Shown here: piece by piece, positions 46,860-58,640 of the stretch
Layout: every line of letters begins with the position of its first letter
Numbering within the stretch: position 1 is the first letter of the stretch
Assembly (NCBI GenBank): GCA_030544235.1
Contig: CM060472.1
Location: 19,002,154-19,066,153, forward strand
Direction of reading: 5' to 3'
Length of the DNA stretch: 64,000 nucleotides
From: Lepturacanthus savala
Lineage: Eukaryota > Chordata > Actinopteri > Scombriformes > Trichiuridae
Position numbers and translations under genes: made by a program
The notes under the pieces: generated by a model
What the model saw: only the letters and a program-made list of their open reading frames with translations
What the model was told of the DNA's origin: nothing
Database searches by the model: none

Positions 46860-47475
46860 TTGTGTTTTTATTACCTTTGATTGACAGCCTGGGTTCAGCC
46901 AGCCTTCTTTGCACATGAATTCACTTCCCTCTTCAATTCAGTCTGGACACCAACGACCCATTTTTCCCCTCATCCAGGGAGCCAATCACAGGAAGGGGGA
47001 GGGTGCAGCAAGATGATGATGACGAAACACAGAAGCGACTCAGCTCGTAACTGTGGATCCAACATGGCGGCAGACGGTAATTTATCGTTCGTTGCAGCTT
47101 AGAAATGAATTTAAACCACAAATTTATTTTGGAAAATGAGCAACTTTTACTGCTAAACTATTTCATCCGGTACATGTGATACGATTGGCTACGAGCTACG
47201 TTTGACACACATTCATAGCAGCCAATAAACCGCTCTGGGATTTCATAAATCACACGTCCAATATGAACAAATAAATGGATGGTTCCCAGACCGAATATCA
47301 ATCTACATTAATATGAGGTGGTGTTAGCCAGGCTACTAGATTGAGTTCTTTTTTCTTTTTAATCTTCTTAGAGATCAGGTCTCCCTCCACGACCTTTCAC
47401 AGATACTCTAATTGATGCATTGATCAGTTTCAATCTGCATCTTTTCCTAGAAACTACACAATGTATCTTTAATAA
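46860..47475. repeat. Possible interspersed repeat region
   Basis: TGATTGACAGCCTGG, GAGCCAATCACAGG, an ACATGGCGGCAGACG phrase, CATTAATATGAGGTGG with TTAGCCAGGCTACTAG, and the terminal ACTACACAATGTATCTTTAA are words I associate with fish DNA repeats. They may belong to one or two elements. No boundaries or target duplication could be fixed. Confidence 0.35.
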
Positions 47476-47479
47476 ACAA

Positions 47480-48865
47480 TTAAATTCCATATGAATGGTA
47501 TACTTGCTAAAAACGATTTAACAATAGCGGTGTAAAAATAGCACATTGCGGTTGCTGTGTAACATAAATTCTCTTCTTTTACTAAGTGTCACACTCGTGA
47601 CAGATATAGTGCTCTGTGTCCTCAGCACGTTCCTCAGGGGACCAGCGCAGGAAAAAGGAGACGTTGCACCCACACTTCCCCCCCGGGATGAGTCGGATGT
47701 CTCCCCACACGCGAGACGTTCCTCCTCCTCGTCCCGGGAGCCGTAGGTGCAGCGGTTCGAGACGCAAAACAAAAGAAGCACTTGTTATCGTAGAGGGACG
47801 AAAGAAACACCTGTTTCTGTCATCCTGATAATGACTCCTGACACTTAAACCCCTTACTCGTTTCAATTCGTGGAAAAGAAAACTGGCAAATAAGGCAAAT
47901 TATCATGACTATGAAACATTAAGCAATAAACTTGTCACTCAAAAGAAATAGCTGTTTAAGGGAATTTATTTTACTAAATAAATAAAGAATGACGTAACTA
48001 TCCAAGTGATTTTTTCCGTAGTTCTGGTGATAGCTGGGTGCTGTTATCAGAGGAAATCTTTGTTATTTTCATTCTGTGTTACCTTTGTACCGGATCTCCC
48101 CTAAATCACACTGACGTTTATTTCATTTCACTCATTCCGTTTCCTTTTATTTGTTCCGCTCGTGATAACGCACGCGTCCGGAAGAGAAACACAATTAAGT
48201 TTACGCGTCCCATGTCCGGAAAGGAGCGGGAAGAAGAAAAACGGCATTATACCCGTCTCTCACTCGGCACATAAATAATCAATAAAAATAGATTGTCTGC
48301 CAATTACAGCTACTTAACAAGCCATACTTTCAGCAGCATGGGGAAATAACAAACAAAAAAGTAAAAATGAACTATAAAAAAAAAAAAAAGCCAAACGCAA
48401 TAATTTACCATCATCTAAAAACATCTGTCACCAGACAACTTTATATCGTCTAATTATTCTTTCCGCATGCAGTTTCTTGAACTTGTATAAATTTATATAG
48501 CCCTTTAAATCATTCTGTAGACAATTCCACGCTTTCACACCGACAACTGAAACATACATCTGCTGATGCCTTTAAATTAAATTTCCTTCTGGTCCTCGTC
48601 TTTTAAACTAAAAACTAACAACTTTTGCAAAATTTCCTGTAATAGTCTGCTTTTTTGCCTTGTACATAACACATATTATTTTTTCTAATTAATCCTGATT
48701 TAATAAACAACTAAACAGTCAGCCTCGGAGCATATTCTGACTCGGCAGAAAAAACTATTGTCGGCTCCATATGTTTAGATAGGGATGGAAATTCTTTCTG
48801 AGCAAATATTGTTGTTTATTGAATATTTATCTTTTTAGGGGCCTTTAATGAACGTCTTCCATAAG
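47480..48865. other. Non-coding stretch, nothing firmly recognised
   Basis: Short frames overlap on both strands at 47518-47866 without domains. The AT-rich part at 48480-48680 might be an old LINE tail but has no diagnostic motif. Confidence 0.4.
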
Positions 48866-48869
48866 CCTA

Positions 48870-49175
48870 AAGGTTCGTTCAGACAGAACGTGAAAACAAA
48901 AGTTAGCGGCGGCGAGATTGCATGCGAAGTAGACCCAACATCGCCCCGGGGAAGCGGGAAAAGAGCGATGAGTTGAAAAATGTTTTAATTTGAACGAAAA
49001 ATGCGCGCGTATCCTAGGGCTTGATGAATCTGAAAGGAGAAGACGCAGAGCAGGAAAAACCAGCGTTTCTAATGAAGTCTGAGTTTAGTTAGAACCTGAT
49101 CACGCAAACATTTCTGCGGTCACAGTCGTTTCGTCCGTTGCTAGCGAGCTCGTAGCTTTACGTGCAAACATAGAG
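48870..49175. repeat. Possible MITE-like repeat (TTCAGACAGAACG start)
   Basis: GTTCGTTCAGACAGAACGTG followed by GCGGCGGCGAGATTGCATG and later CpG-rich words resembles short fish MITEs that begin with a CAGAACGCGAA motif. No inverted right end was located. Confidence 0.35.
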
Positions 49176-49179
49176 CTGG

Positions 49180-50085
49180 TACATTGATCGTTTGGGGTGA
49201 ATAAAGGTAAAAACAGTCACTTTTACAAGGTAAAAAACATCATGGATTATCATTGCATCAAAAGACCCCCACAATGCTGTTGCCATGTCAACAGAAGGCC
49301 CAAACTCAGTAAAGGCTTCCCATTTCATTGCTGTATAAAAAAGCCTCAATGGTGTAAAATATTTCACATAGAGGAGATTACAGCGAAAAAAAGGTGAAAA
49401 CACGACCCCAGAAGTGAGCTCGGGTGCGTGTTATGGATGCGGACAAAATGTTACACATACATAAATCCAAATCAGCCACATGCCAGGCAGCAGCGCAATT
49501 ATTCAAACCGCTAATTAGGTCAGTCAGCTCCGTCGGCCCCGCAGGCGGAGGATCGTGCAAGATGGTCAGGGCTGACACAGTGACCCCATGATGGCTTAAA
49601 TTCCTGCGTATCACTGGCTGGGATTGGTCCAGCGCCAAGAGATGAGTGACCCAAGCATCAGTTGGACTGATGATTGAAATCCCGAGCATCAAGTACAGGC
49701 CTTCTGGGCTTCCTGCCATGTGTCGCTGTGAAGCTTTGCTCCACAGATATAAGACAAGCAGGAGGGAAGTCCTTTTGAAGAATTAAATCAGCCAGCAGAC
49801 AGTCTTTTGAATCAATGAAGGATTTGATTTTTGAGAGATGAAACTCTCAGACAATGTGCAAGTGTTTACTCAGACCTTGATTACAAATCGTCTTTTTGTG
49901 TGGATTCTTTGTGCAGAATGATGTGTACGTGCCAGATGACACTTTATATTTCCAATCTCCTAGTATATATGCTTGTATGTATGTGCTAGTTTGGAGCCAA
50001 TCATGGGTTCATAGAAACACGAACGGAGAAGGAGATGCTATTTTTCAGATTTTAACGGGGTTATTGATTTTTCTTTTTTAATGGA
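49180..50085. other. Non-coding stretch, partly unique
   Basis: The segment 49480-49600 (CGCAATTATTC, CCGCTAATTAGGTCAG) is repeat-free with homeodomain-type words. A 113-codon minus-strand frame (49378-49719) has no domain. Nothing else is recognised. Confidence 0.4.
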
Positions 50086-50089
50086 AAGA

Positions 50090-50330
50090 AACATATTAGT
50101 AGGGTTCACATGGTCACGGAAAACATGGAAAAACTCATGGAATTTGAAAATTGCAATTTCCAGGCCTGTTGGGGCGAGGCGCAGCCGGCTGCTAAAGGCC
50201 GCCACAGGATCAGGAACATTATCAATGCCTCGAATGCCTTTAGCCCCATCGGGGGTGAAAAGGATAATTAAGTTAATAAGTAATTTCCATGTCTGGAGAA
50301 GTTTTTAACGAAAATAAATAAACTCGGAAA
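50090..50330. repeat. TCATGGAAA-type repeat, left part
   Basis: AGTAGGGTTCACATGGTCAC, ACTCATGGAATTTGAAAATTG and TTCCAGGCCTG form the terminal region of an interspersed repeat. An inverted relative, TCATGGAAAATCAGTTTG with GAACCCTGTA, lies at 51505-51535. The two ends may bracket one element of about 1.4 kb or be separate fragments. Confidence 0.45.
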
Positions 50331-50746
50331 TTTTGGACAAACTCCTGGAAATTTGCTCGAATACCTGTATAATAGAGAATATGTGGTTCAGTTCAGATAG
50401 ACTGAGAAAAATCTATATTAGTTAAACTAAGTTCAGGCAGATGAGTCGTTTGACGTTATTTCTTTGCATGATTTAACATCAGACACGCCAGGAAAATACT
50501 GTCTGGCTTCATAGCGGATGCTGGGTCCAAAAAAGACCCGTACCACAGTAGCAAAAGAAGAGTACCATTTTTAAAAGGACTGCAGTGGCACCGTGAGCTA
50601 AAGGTGGTTGATATCTTTCTGGTTTCTTTAGTTTTCTTTGATAGTAAACTCAAGACATGCGGACTGTTGGTCAGGACAGAAAACGGCATTTGAAGGGTTT
50701 TTTTTTTTTTTAACCGAAAAAAGAGAAAAAATCTGTAAATGGATGC

Positions 50747-51245
50747 ATGTCAGAGGAATTGTCATCATCTGCTAAACCCCCCCCCCAGGGCCGTGTCCTT
50801 TCTCCTCTCCTCTATTCTCTGTACACAAATGAGTGCCAGAGCCCATTCGATAAACGATTCATTTCGAAATCTGCGGACGACTCTGTTATTATCTCCTGCG
50901 GGATGATGAAAACAGCCAAGGTCCTGTTGTCAATGAATCTGTTGACTGGTGTGACAGTGCATTTTTACTGCTGAATGTCACTAAGACAAAGAATATGTGA
51001 ATTGATTTCCAGCAGCAGCCCTCAACCTCTGAGAGCGCTGTAATCCAGGGACGGTTGATAGAGTCTGTAGAGAGCTACAAGTACCTTGGGTCCATAATTG
51101 AAAACAAATTTAATTTCGTTTGAACATGGAGAAGCTGTGCAAGAAGAGACAGCAAGGTCTAAACCATCTCTGGGTAAAACTGTTTTATGTTGAAAAGGCC
51201 CTCACGGTCCTATTTCATTCATCTTACACTGAGTCGCTTTTAAGG
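50747..51245 (+). mobile_element. Non-LTR retrotransposon (LINE) reverse transcriptase relic
   Basis: The first frame reads PPQGRVLSPLLYSLYTNEC and then KSADDSVIIS, the conserved fingers/palm motif and the active-site ADD region of LINE reverse transcriptases. Another frame continues with VDWCDSAFLLLNVTKTK, and a third with ESYKYLGSIIENKFNF, then CKKRQQGLNHL and YTESLLRFS. The order and wording fit the Jockey supergroup (Rex1/L2/CR1-like) as I remember it. At least two frameshifts and in-frame stops break it. Only the C-terminal part of the RT and the start of the thumb region remain, with no endonuclease and no clear 3' tail. It is an inactive fragment. Confidence 0.85.
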
Positions 51246-51489
51246 TTTTCCTGATTCCTCCATATGTTGATGCATCCTTGTAGCTGTGCCACCAGATAGT
51301 TGGGACCTAGTATGGTATTCGCTGCCATCTGTGTGTAAATAAATAAATATGTGTGTGAATAGGTAATGGTCAGAAGACTATAAATGCTCTTTACAAATGC
51401 AATGCATTCATCAGACATGGAAAAAGAATACAAATATGAATCCATGTCAAAGTTTTCAAGAGTTTCGGAGAATGTATCGTCATGAATAT

Positions 51490-51537
51490 TTGCCTCACAG
51501 TCATGGAAAATCAGTTTGAACCCTGTATTAGAATAAT
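51490..51537. repeat. TCATGGAAA-type repeat, right end
   Basis: Inverted relative of the start at 50096; see that entry. It ends in GAACCCTGTATTAG. Confidence 0.45.
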
Positions 51538-51539
51538 TA

Positions 51540-52540
51540 TTATTCAAGGCAGAGTATTTTTAAAGCATGTCTGAAGGGGATCCTTAAGTTTTGGAATTGT
51601 GTCAGGGCAGTTGTCATCCTGAAACTCCACAGACTTTCAAACACAATCTGGAACAGCGGTTGGCAAACTTTTTTAGTCGGCAAAATGAAGCAGTGTCTAC
51701 TTGTGAACCCTTTCGTTAATGGTTCCATAACTCTCCATGAAGATCTGACGGTAAATCAACACCTATTTTAGTGAGGCGCCGGCTCACGGGGTTGTCATAA
51801 GCCTTACTACTCCAATGCAATTTTTATGAAAGATTATACAGCTTTGGCTTCTTCAGGATCTGACTTTACTAATCAGGAAAAGTGTGTAGCGGTTCCCTTC
51901 CCATTACCTGGCATATGTCCGGGCCCAATGACTCCCCAGCTGTTCCCAAATGTCTATTAAGTATACTGCACACAGCAGACTACATATGGCAGCTCGGTTA
52001 TTTGCACCGAGACCCAGAAACATATACTCGGAGCTGTAATAATACTACAGCTGTCCCAGGTTTGCTGTATGCCAACTGGTGCAGGAATATACTCTACGAG
52101 AACATAATATAACCTCTCTGCAACTTCACGACCGCTAAGCGTTGGTTGTCTGCTCACTTAACCTACTGCAAATAAATAGAAAGTTCAGGCAAAAAGACCC
52201 AAATCCTTATCTCCCTATCAAAAATCACAATGAATCAAACTTGGCAGATATGTATAGTGTGGCAGGATGTTATAGTAATTATGTGAAATAACGAAGGCTG
52301 ATGAATATCCAGTCTGCAGCACCGGCATGGTTATGAGTAACAGCCTATAATAAGCTACTATAAATGACACCGTGTTTTGGTCCGTGCCTGACAATATATA
52401 AATAATCAAATCATTAGTTAGCAGCTAGATGGATGTTGAACCAACTGTGGCATCATCCTCTGTAATCAGCTTGTCCTCCTCCTCATCTCATTCAAAATCT
52501 GTGAGCTGTCCCCTTTTTCCTAATTTAAAGCCATAATCCA
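51540..52540. other. Non-coding stretch, nothing recognised
   Basis: Only short overlapping frames (60-76 codons) without domains. I see no repeat or RNA gene. Confidence 0.45.
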
Positions 52541-52545
52541 AGAGT

Positions 52546-52597
52546 TGTTTCTCTCTCTCTCTCTCTAGAAAGCACACACACACACACACACACACAG
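52546..52597. repeat. (CT)n and (AC)n microsatellites
   Basis: CTCTCTCTCTCTCTCT (52549-52566) is separated by AGAAAG from about ten AC units (52573-52596). Confidence 0.92.
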
Positions 52598-52859
52598 GAA
52601 AAGGTTGATGTCCACAGCGGGCCTTGCTCCAGTAGTGATTGTGACATTTCTCCTTCTCCCTCAGGGCTCCGGCTGCCCCCCCCCCCCTTCCCTCCCCCGT
52701 ACACCCTCTCATCCAAAATGCTCCAATTCCTCGGGAGCAATATCTTCTGCTCGCGGAGAAAAAGGTCACATGCTCCATTATTTCAGAGCGAACTTTCGAC
52801 CTAACATTTACAGAGGGAGCAGAAAATAGCCGTCGATGTGAGGACGGAGCAGGTTTAGC

Positions 52860-53165
52860 GTGGCCGTATATTTCTGGACGAGGGAAAGACGGATAGGTGA
52901 GCGGAGGCAGCGTGGCGGGATTATCATTGTTTGACAACGCGGGGCTACGTCTCTCTATATAGAGACGAGGGATAACAAGGCTGAAGGGGCTAAGTAGTGA
53001 CACATTGATCCAAGTGTCCCCGGTCCGTGTACAGTGCAAGGCATTACAGCATATTGCGAGTCATTTCCATGCTAATAATAACCGCTCTTGTTGTGCATTA
53101 CGGAGCCTGTACATACGGGAAAGAGCCAAACCCCTGAGGCTGTGATGGCATTGACTTAACGCCGC
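52860..53165. promoter_or_regulatory. Candidate conserved non-coding element
   Basis: Repeat-free DNA with an octamer-like ATGCTAAT (53069-53076), CTAATAATAACC, GTGCATTACGGAG and a CGTCTCTCTATATAGAGACG palindrome (about 52949-52968). The 183-codon minus-strand frame over 52488-53039 includes the AC and C runs and is not domain-bearing. The regulatory role is inferred. Confidence 0.27.
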
Positions 53166-53169
53166 CTTT

Positions 53170-54145
53170 TGGATTTTGATTCGCTCAGTCAGTCTCTGCC
53201 ACTATGTACACAGTTGGAGGGGCAGGGGCGAAATCAGCTGTTTGAGGTGGGGCACCGGTTCACAGAAAGTCCCGATGCACGGTGACAGGGCATCTTATTG
53301 GGTTTTATCCACTGGAAGACACCTTACAGGGCAATTTATCATTTAGATGCCCTCAAGAGGGAACTTTTGCAGAATTTTTTGGCCCCTGAGTCCATCACTG
53401 CCTCCATTCCTTATTTTTCGTCATCCAGTGTCAACGCCATTAACTTAGCAAAGTGACAATAAGAGGGAATCTATGTTTACTGACGCTCCCCTTCCAGCCA
53501 ATTTACTGATCATTAAAGGGTTTCGAGGGACGCTGCCTTTACTTACCAGCGGACAGCAGAGAGACGGGAGAAGCCGTCCTTTATGAATACATTGTGATGC
53601 GTACTTAATTGCTTCCTCAATCGATGCTCGTCCTGTGGTCAGTCGAGGCTGCTGATGTGAGTCTGGTTATTGACTCAGCTGTTGTTTGAAAAACAATCTT
53701 CTAAGCTTCAACAGACCCAAGTGTGTGTGTGGGGGGGGGGGAGGAGGAGAAGAAAAGTTTTAATCAGATAGAAAATAGAGTACAATAAACATCACCTCCT
53801 GTCTTCTAGATTCTCTCAGCAGAGTCTTGTATCTCTCAGCATGAGATCAGGTCTGCCAATACTTGTTTGAGCTTGTGTTTGTCAGATGTGATTGCATAAA
53901 GCTTATGTAGGCATTTTTAATGCTTGGTGTTCTATCGCCGACATGTAGCACCGTACATTCCAGACACGGCGAACAAAACTCTTTACAACAGGATTTTCCA
54001 TTACTTTTAAAGGGAGAATTCAACATTTTTGAATCATCATTGTTCCTAAAGTCATAGTCAAAGGCAACTGTGACCTCCGCAATCACCACAGTAGGAAACA
54101 ATAACTGTAACATTAAGACAGCTGTGTCTGGAATGTGAAGCTTTA
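53170..54145. other. Non-coding stretch, nothing recognised
   Basis: There is a G run at 53731-53741. A 125-codon minus-strand frame (53847-54224) runs into the next repeat and has no recognisable domain. Confidence 0.4.
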
Positions 54146-54150
54146 CATTT

Positions 54151-54480
54151 ACCATATTTTCTGGACTAGAAGTCGCTCCAGTTGCACAAGCCAAAAAACA
54201 CATACTGAAAAAAAAAAAATGCAAATAAGTTGCATTGGGCTATAAGTTTTTTATGAGTCCTCTTGCTGTGGCCATCTAGCTTTTAGCCTGCGATTAGCTT
54301 TTTTAGTTTTCTTTATTGCAGTAAAAGTAACCTCCTCTTTCCACTAGTACTGTTTTCAGCTGCATATTTGACTATTTGCATCTTGTAATCTGCAGAATAG
54401 GATTTTATTATGGGAGGCATTTGAGTTCAGTCGGCAATGTTTTATAAGTCGCACCCGAGTATACGTCGCACCGCTAGCCA
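54151..54480 (+). mobile_element. GGACTATAAGTCGC-type interspersed repeat
   Basis: The left end ACCATATTTTCTGGAC with AGAAGTCGCTCCAGTTGCAC and the right end TTATAAGTCGCACCCGAG with TATACGTCGCACCGCTAGCC are diverged forms of a very common fish repeat whose hallmark is ACTATAAGTCGCACC. The interior (AAGCCAAAAAACACATAC, an A run, TAAGTTGCATTGGGCTATAAG) follows the same family. I do not know its transposon class with certainty. Confidence 0.75.
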
Positions 54481-54799
54481 TGGATTGTGTATTTGCTGAG
54501 TTTGATGAGGGAAACCAAAAAATACCATTAGCCGTGTCGTGTCAGTTAATTTATCAACAATACTTTATGAATCCGATCTACTACATCGTTAAATGTTTTT
54601 ACAAAGACACACTGTATACTGCAGAAATCAGATGCAGTGCAGCTTCCAGGCCAGACTGTTCTCAAAATATCCATGGGCAACAATAAGATGGCTGTGGGAC
54701 CATGGTTCAAATGCCTAGGAATGCATCATGTGGAATCTTCAACCTGTCTCCCAAGTCCTGGTTGCCATGGAGACTATAATATGCTACTGTATAAAGTTC

Positions 54800-54881
<82 letters not shown>
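54800..54881. repeat. (CTAT)n microsatellite
   Basis: About twenty uninterrupted CTAT units. Confidence 0.97.
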
Positions 54882-54884
54882 CAA

Positions 54885-55305
54885 CGTTGTGAAATCGTAT
54901 GAACTCTTTTGAGTTCTGTAATGTCTACCTTTTTCTTTCATGGCTTCATTTTCTCGTCATCCATTGTCTAGGAGACAGTTCCCTCCACGACTGCACCTTT
55001 TTAAGAAATTTCTTTCTCTTGTTCTGGATTCTCGAGTCGAAACCTAAATGTCCCGGGTTCCATTGTTCAGTTTGTTCCTGGAGGTAAATAGAGCAGCCGT
55101 CATGCTAATAGTCCTCTCCTCTTTTTGTTTGCTCATCAGACACATGCAGCTCTGCTCTTGTTTTCTCTCTCCCCTCCTCAATATTTCATGCCACGAAAAG
55201 TGCATCTATTCTCGGCGTAGCCCATGCCCTACCACCTCCCGACTGTCAAAACATAATTTTCTATCATTCGACACCCCTCCACCTCCTTAACCCTTTTTGT
55301 GCCTC
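54885..55305. other. Non-coding stretch, nothing recognised
   Basis: Pyrimidine-leaning DNA with short plus-strand frames (62 and 80 codons) lacking domains. Confidence 0.4.
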
Positions 55306-55309
55306 GCGG

Positions 55310-55500
55310 TCTTCCAGGTGGAGGCCGTCATGTGCATTAAGCTGACCTCAGCTACCAAAGAAGCTTGCACCCATTGACCGCATTTAATGCAGCTCTGATG
55401 GAGGCTCTACGGCGCTGCATGCATTTACAGCTTTGGTGCATTGCTCACTCTCGCTATTTCTATTTGCGCAACAGTTATTAAACGATTAGTACAAACAGCG
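55310..55500. promoter_or_regulatory. Candidate conserved non-coding element
   Basis: Repeat-free, balanced DNA with an E-box-like CAGGTG (55315), GTGCATTAAGCTGACC, CTGCATGCATTTACAGC and a TTATTAAACGATTAG stretch. Status is inferred from texture only. Confidence 0.25.
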
Positions 55501-55504
55501 AAAT

Positions 55505-56190
55505 CGAGTTGATGGCATTTTCATTATGACATGTTTTCCAATGCAAAAAAAACAAACAAATCAGATCATGGTTATGCTATGCTACAAGGAATTGAATGTA
55601 TATATTTTACATTTTTACTGAATATGCTCTGTAAATCATTCAAGCACATCCAAAAAATAAAAAAAGCCCTTCTCTTCTTTCACCTGAGAGAAATTGTTCA
55701 ATTTAGGAGACGTTTTAGGAAAAAAAAGATTTTTCAAAGATTTTCTTGACACATCTTGATTATTTTTTTTTGTGTGTAATGACTCAAGCAATGAAACAAG
55801 GACTATTACTTTTATAGGGAAAAAAACTATTGATCGCCCACGAGTATAGTTTATTTTGAGTGACGTGACATAAGTGATTGATAATGTTATCAAACAGCAA
55901 AGAGTTCTATGAAAGCAATTGATGCATGTCTAAAAGATTTAGAAATTTGCTTGAAGGAGAAGCCTTGACTTCATGTTTTGGAGGTTGAACTAAATGTTGT
56001 GCAAATGTGAATAATAATGTGAGAAATGCACCAAAGATTAAATAACGTCATCATGTCGTCTAGTTTCATTTAGTTTTCACAAACCCTGGGAAAGGTTTTC
56101 ACTCTATTATGGCAAAATTCTGCCATAATACTGCTACATACTGCATTTAAATAAACTTATATACAAGTATTTGTTGAAAAAACGCCTTCA
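55505..56190 (+). repeat. Diverged tandem duplication, unit 1
   Basis: This unit aligns in the same orientation with 56523-57450. Shared anchors are GGCATTTTCATTATGAC, GTTTTCCAATGC, TATATTTTACATTTTTACTG then AATATGCTCT, AGTATAGTTTATTTT, TTGATGCATGTCT (55919), AGTTTTCACAAACCCTGG (56070), TTTAAATAAAC and ACAAGTATTTGTTG. The unit also contains a perfect inverted repeat, TATTATGGCA with TGCCATAATA (56105-56130). The lack of coding frames common to both units argues against a gene duplication. Confidence 0.7.
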
Positions 56191-56522
56191 AGAATTATAA
56201 GTGCTCTTTATGCAAATGGAATATATTTTGTGTGTTGTATAAAAAACATTTAATTAGAGTATTTAACATGATTTTTTTTTTTATGTATTTAAAAGATCAA
56301 ACGGATCTAAATTGCAGTTTTTTCCAGTTGCTTTGATGCGTTTCTCACTGTCACTATGTACATTTGCAGAAGTACAGGCTGCAACCGAGTTGATAACTTT
56401 CAAAAGTTGCTCAGTTCATTCATGGACGGTTCATTCCTCAAAAGCAAATATTCACATCAATATAGTGTCAGTGTCATCGAAAATGAAAAGCCCTGACACC
56501 AGTGTTTATGAGCAAGATCAGT

Positions 56523-57450
56523 CAAATGGCTTTGTCATATTCTCATTATGACAGTTTCCTCTGTAAATGTTTTCCAATGCCAAACAAAAATAGATAGTGA
56601 TGACAGCACTATTTACAGACATTTGAAAACTACAGTTAACTTACACATTACTGTATTTAATGAGGTAACTGAGTACAAGACGCTGAATATGTATATGTCA
56701 CATTTTTACCGAATATGCTCTTTGCAATTCAAATTTTTCCACAGCGTCGTGCAAAAAGAAAAAAAAAAATACAGCCTTATTTACAACAAACATAAACTCC
56801 CTTTGGGTAGAGCTGTATACAACTGTAACAATATTACAGAACATACTGGAACAGACAACATACACATTTCTGTAAATTGTACACATCCAACAAGTAATGC
56901 TTCACACAGCCTTTCTCCTCCAAGCTGAGCTTCAGATTTTTAAAAAAATTGCCTTGACAGATTCTGACAAGTTCAACGTGTTTTAGTTTTATAGGAAACG
57001 ACTATTCATTAACTAAAAGTATAGTTAATTTTAACTGACATGGCATACGTGAATAATATTATTATCAGCAGAGTTGTATGAAAGAAATTGATGCATGTCT
57101 CAAAGCTTTTGGAATTTGAGGAATGAGAAGCTGCTAGGATCCACACAAACGATTAAATGTTGTGAAAGGTTGAAATAACTAAACGACTGAAAAATAACTG
57201 CAGAGCACAACTGACAAGAGTACCTCATAGCTGAAATAGTTTAACTGATTTCATTCAGTTTTCACAGACTCTGGAAAATGCAATCACTTTATTATGGGGA
57301 AAAAATAATTCCGGTTAAAGCATATCTTAATGACACATCTTTTGCTTTAGTACAAATCGTAATACAGCAGGAAAAACACTCAATAAGTCCTGCATTAAAA
57401 TATTACTTAAATAAACAAATACAAGTATTAGTTGCAAAATTGACATCATT
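56523..57450 (+). repeat. Diverged tandem duplication, unit 2
   Basis: Counterpart of the preceding unit: TCTCATTATGACAG, GTTTTCCAATGCCAAAC, CACATTTTTACCGAATATGC, AAGTATAGTTAATTTT, TTGATGCATGTCTC (57089), AGTTTTCACAGACTCTGG (57255), CTTAAATAAACAAATAC and AAGTATTAGTTGC occur in the same order. It is longer owing to an insertion near 56585-56690. A 126-codon frame (56548-56928) exists only in this unit and has no domain. Confidence 0.7.
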
Positions 57451-57454
57451 ATGC

Positions 57455-58235
57455 AACCAGTTGCAAACAGTATGCAAACAGATTTGTGTGTTTAATCGAT
57501 AAAACAAAATTTAATGTGATTTTGTTTTAAATGTCAAGTTGAAACAGATTGGAATTAATTACAAATACAAACGATATATAAGACATCATCTGTTTCACAT
57601 GTAAAACATTGATCTGGAAAGTAACTGTAGTGTAGTGAATCATAAAGTAAAATGAAGGACACACTAAAAAAAAAAATAGTAATGATAACTAGTGTTTTAA
57701 CAAATATAATGCCACATATGGAAGAGTGTTCATTATTCAATGTTTCTTGCTTCTTTATTTATTATTAATAGTTTCATATTATACATATATTTCATACACT
57801 AGGATATATAAAAGAATGAACGTAGCATCTCCTGATCCAACCTCAGCTCTCTCAGAATGAAGGGTAAACTCCTCATATGTCTGTTATTCCGCCTATTGTC
57901 AAACCCACATGAACAGTGTGAGAAGCCTTGGGATTCACATCGATAAGAAACTGAAGTGAACTATCCAACTGACTTACGGTAACAATGAAAGGAAAGTTAA
58001 TGATTTTATTTCTCATGAAAAGACACGTTTTTATCGAGCGTCAATCTATATCCTCTGTCGGCATGGTAACGCTGCCCTGATGACCTCGATCGGCAAAACC
58101 TGTGAATATAATAGGCGTTGGGCGGCTTTAATGTCACCTACAGAACCTGCGTCTGAGACGTCTTCATGTCCCCAGTTGCAAAAGGAACAGAGCAAAAGAG
58201 AAAAACGAAAGCCTGGAGCATGGGGTTAGGACAGA
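57455..58235. other. Non-coding stretch, nothing recognised
   Basis: AT-rich on the left, balanced on the right. No frames above 61 codons and no repeat were recognised. Confidence 0.45.
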
Positions 58236-58239
58236 AAAA

Positions 58240-58640
58240 AAAACAAATCATCTTGCAGAATCAGTTTTTTGACGTCATCATTGGCCCTTACTGGCAAAAG
58301 TTCATGTCTTCAGCGGGAACGATCCTTCTTCTGCGGCAGCAGTGAATATTTGCATCGATATAAAGATGCCGGATCTTGGCTCGTGACACGCGTCCCTGCT
58401 GCCGCCATCTTGCTCAGGGGCTCTGGCCTGTTCCAATAGCAGCAAGTGCCAGAGCTGCTTCTGGCAATTTGTAATAAACCAAACAGCTTTAAAATTCATT
58501 TGAAAAACGCGACCAGCTACGACGGTTTTAATTGCGGATCGGCTTCCTGCCTCGACGGAAAAACACGCATTGGAAGGCGCCCGAAACGCGATGGCACCGA
58601 CACGCGGATTCACTGAATATATTCACACATACACACAGGA
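58240..58640. promoter_or_regulatory. Candidate conserved non-coding element
   Basis: Contains a full CRE palindrome TGACGTCA (58270-58277), a perfect octamer complement ATTTGCAT (58348-58355) followed by CGATATAAAG, GCCGCCATCTTG (a YY1-like word, about 58400), CAATTTGTAATAAACC and TTTTAATTGCGG, with CpGs throughout and no simple repeats. A 103-codon minus-strand frame (58302-58613) covers much of it but has no domain. It may be an enhancer or a TATA-containing promoter; both are inference. Confidence 0.35.

Noticed and set aside
52488..53039. 183-codon minus-strand open frame
   Set aside because: It runs through CT and AC microsatellites and a C run, giving repeated Cys-Val and Gly stretches, and no domain is recognisable.
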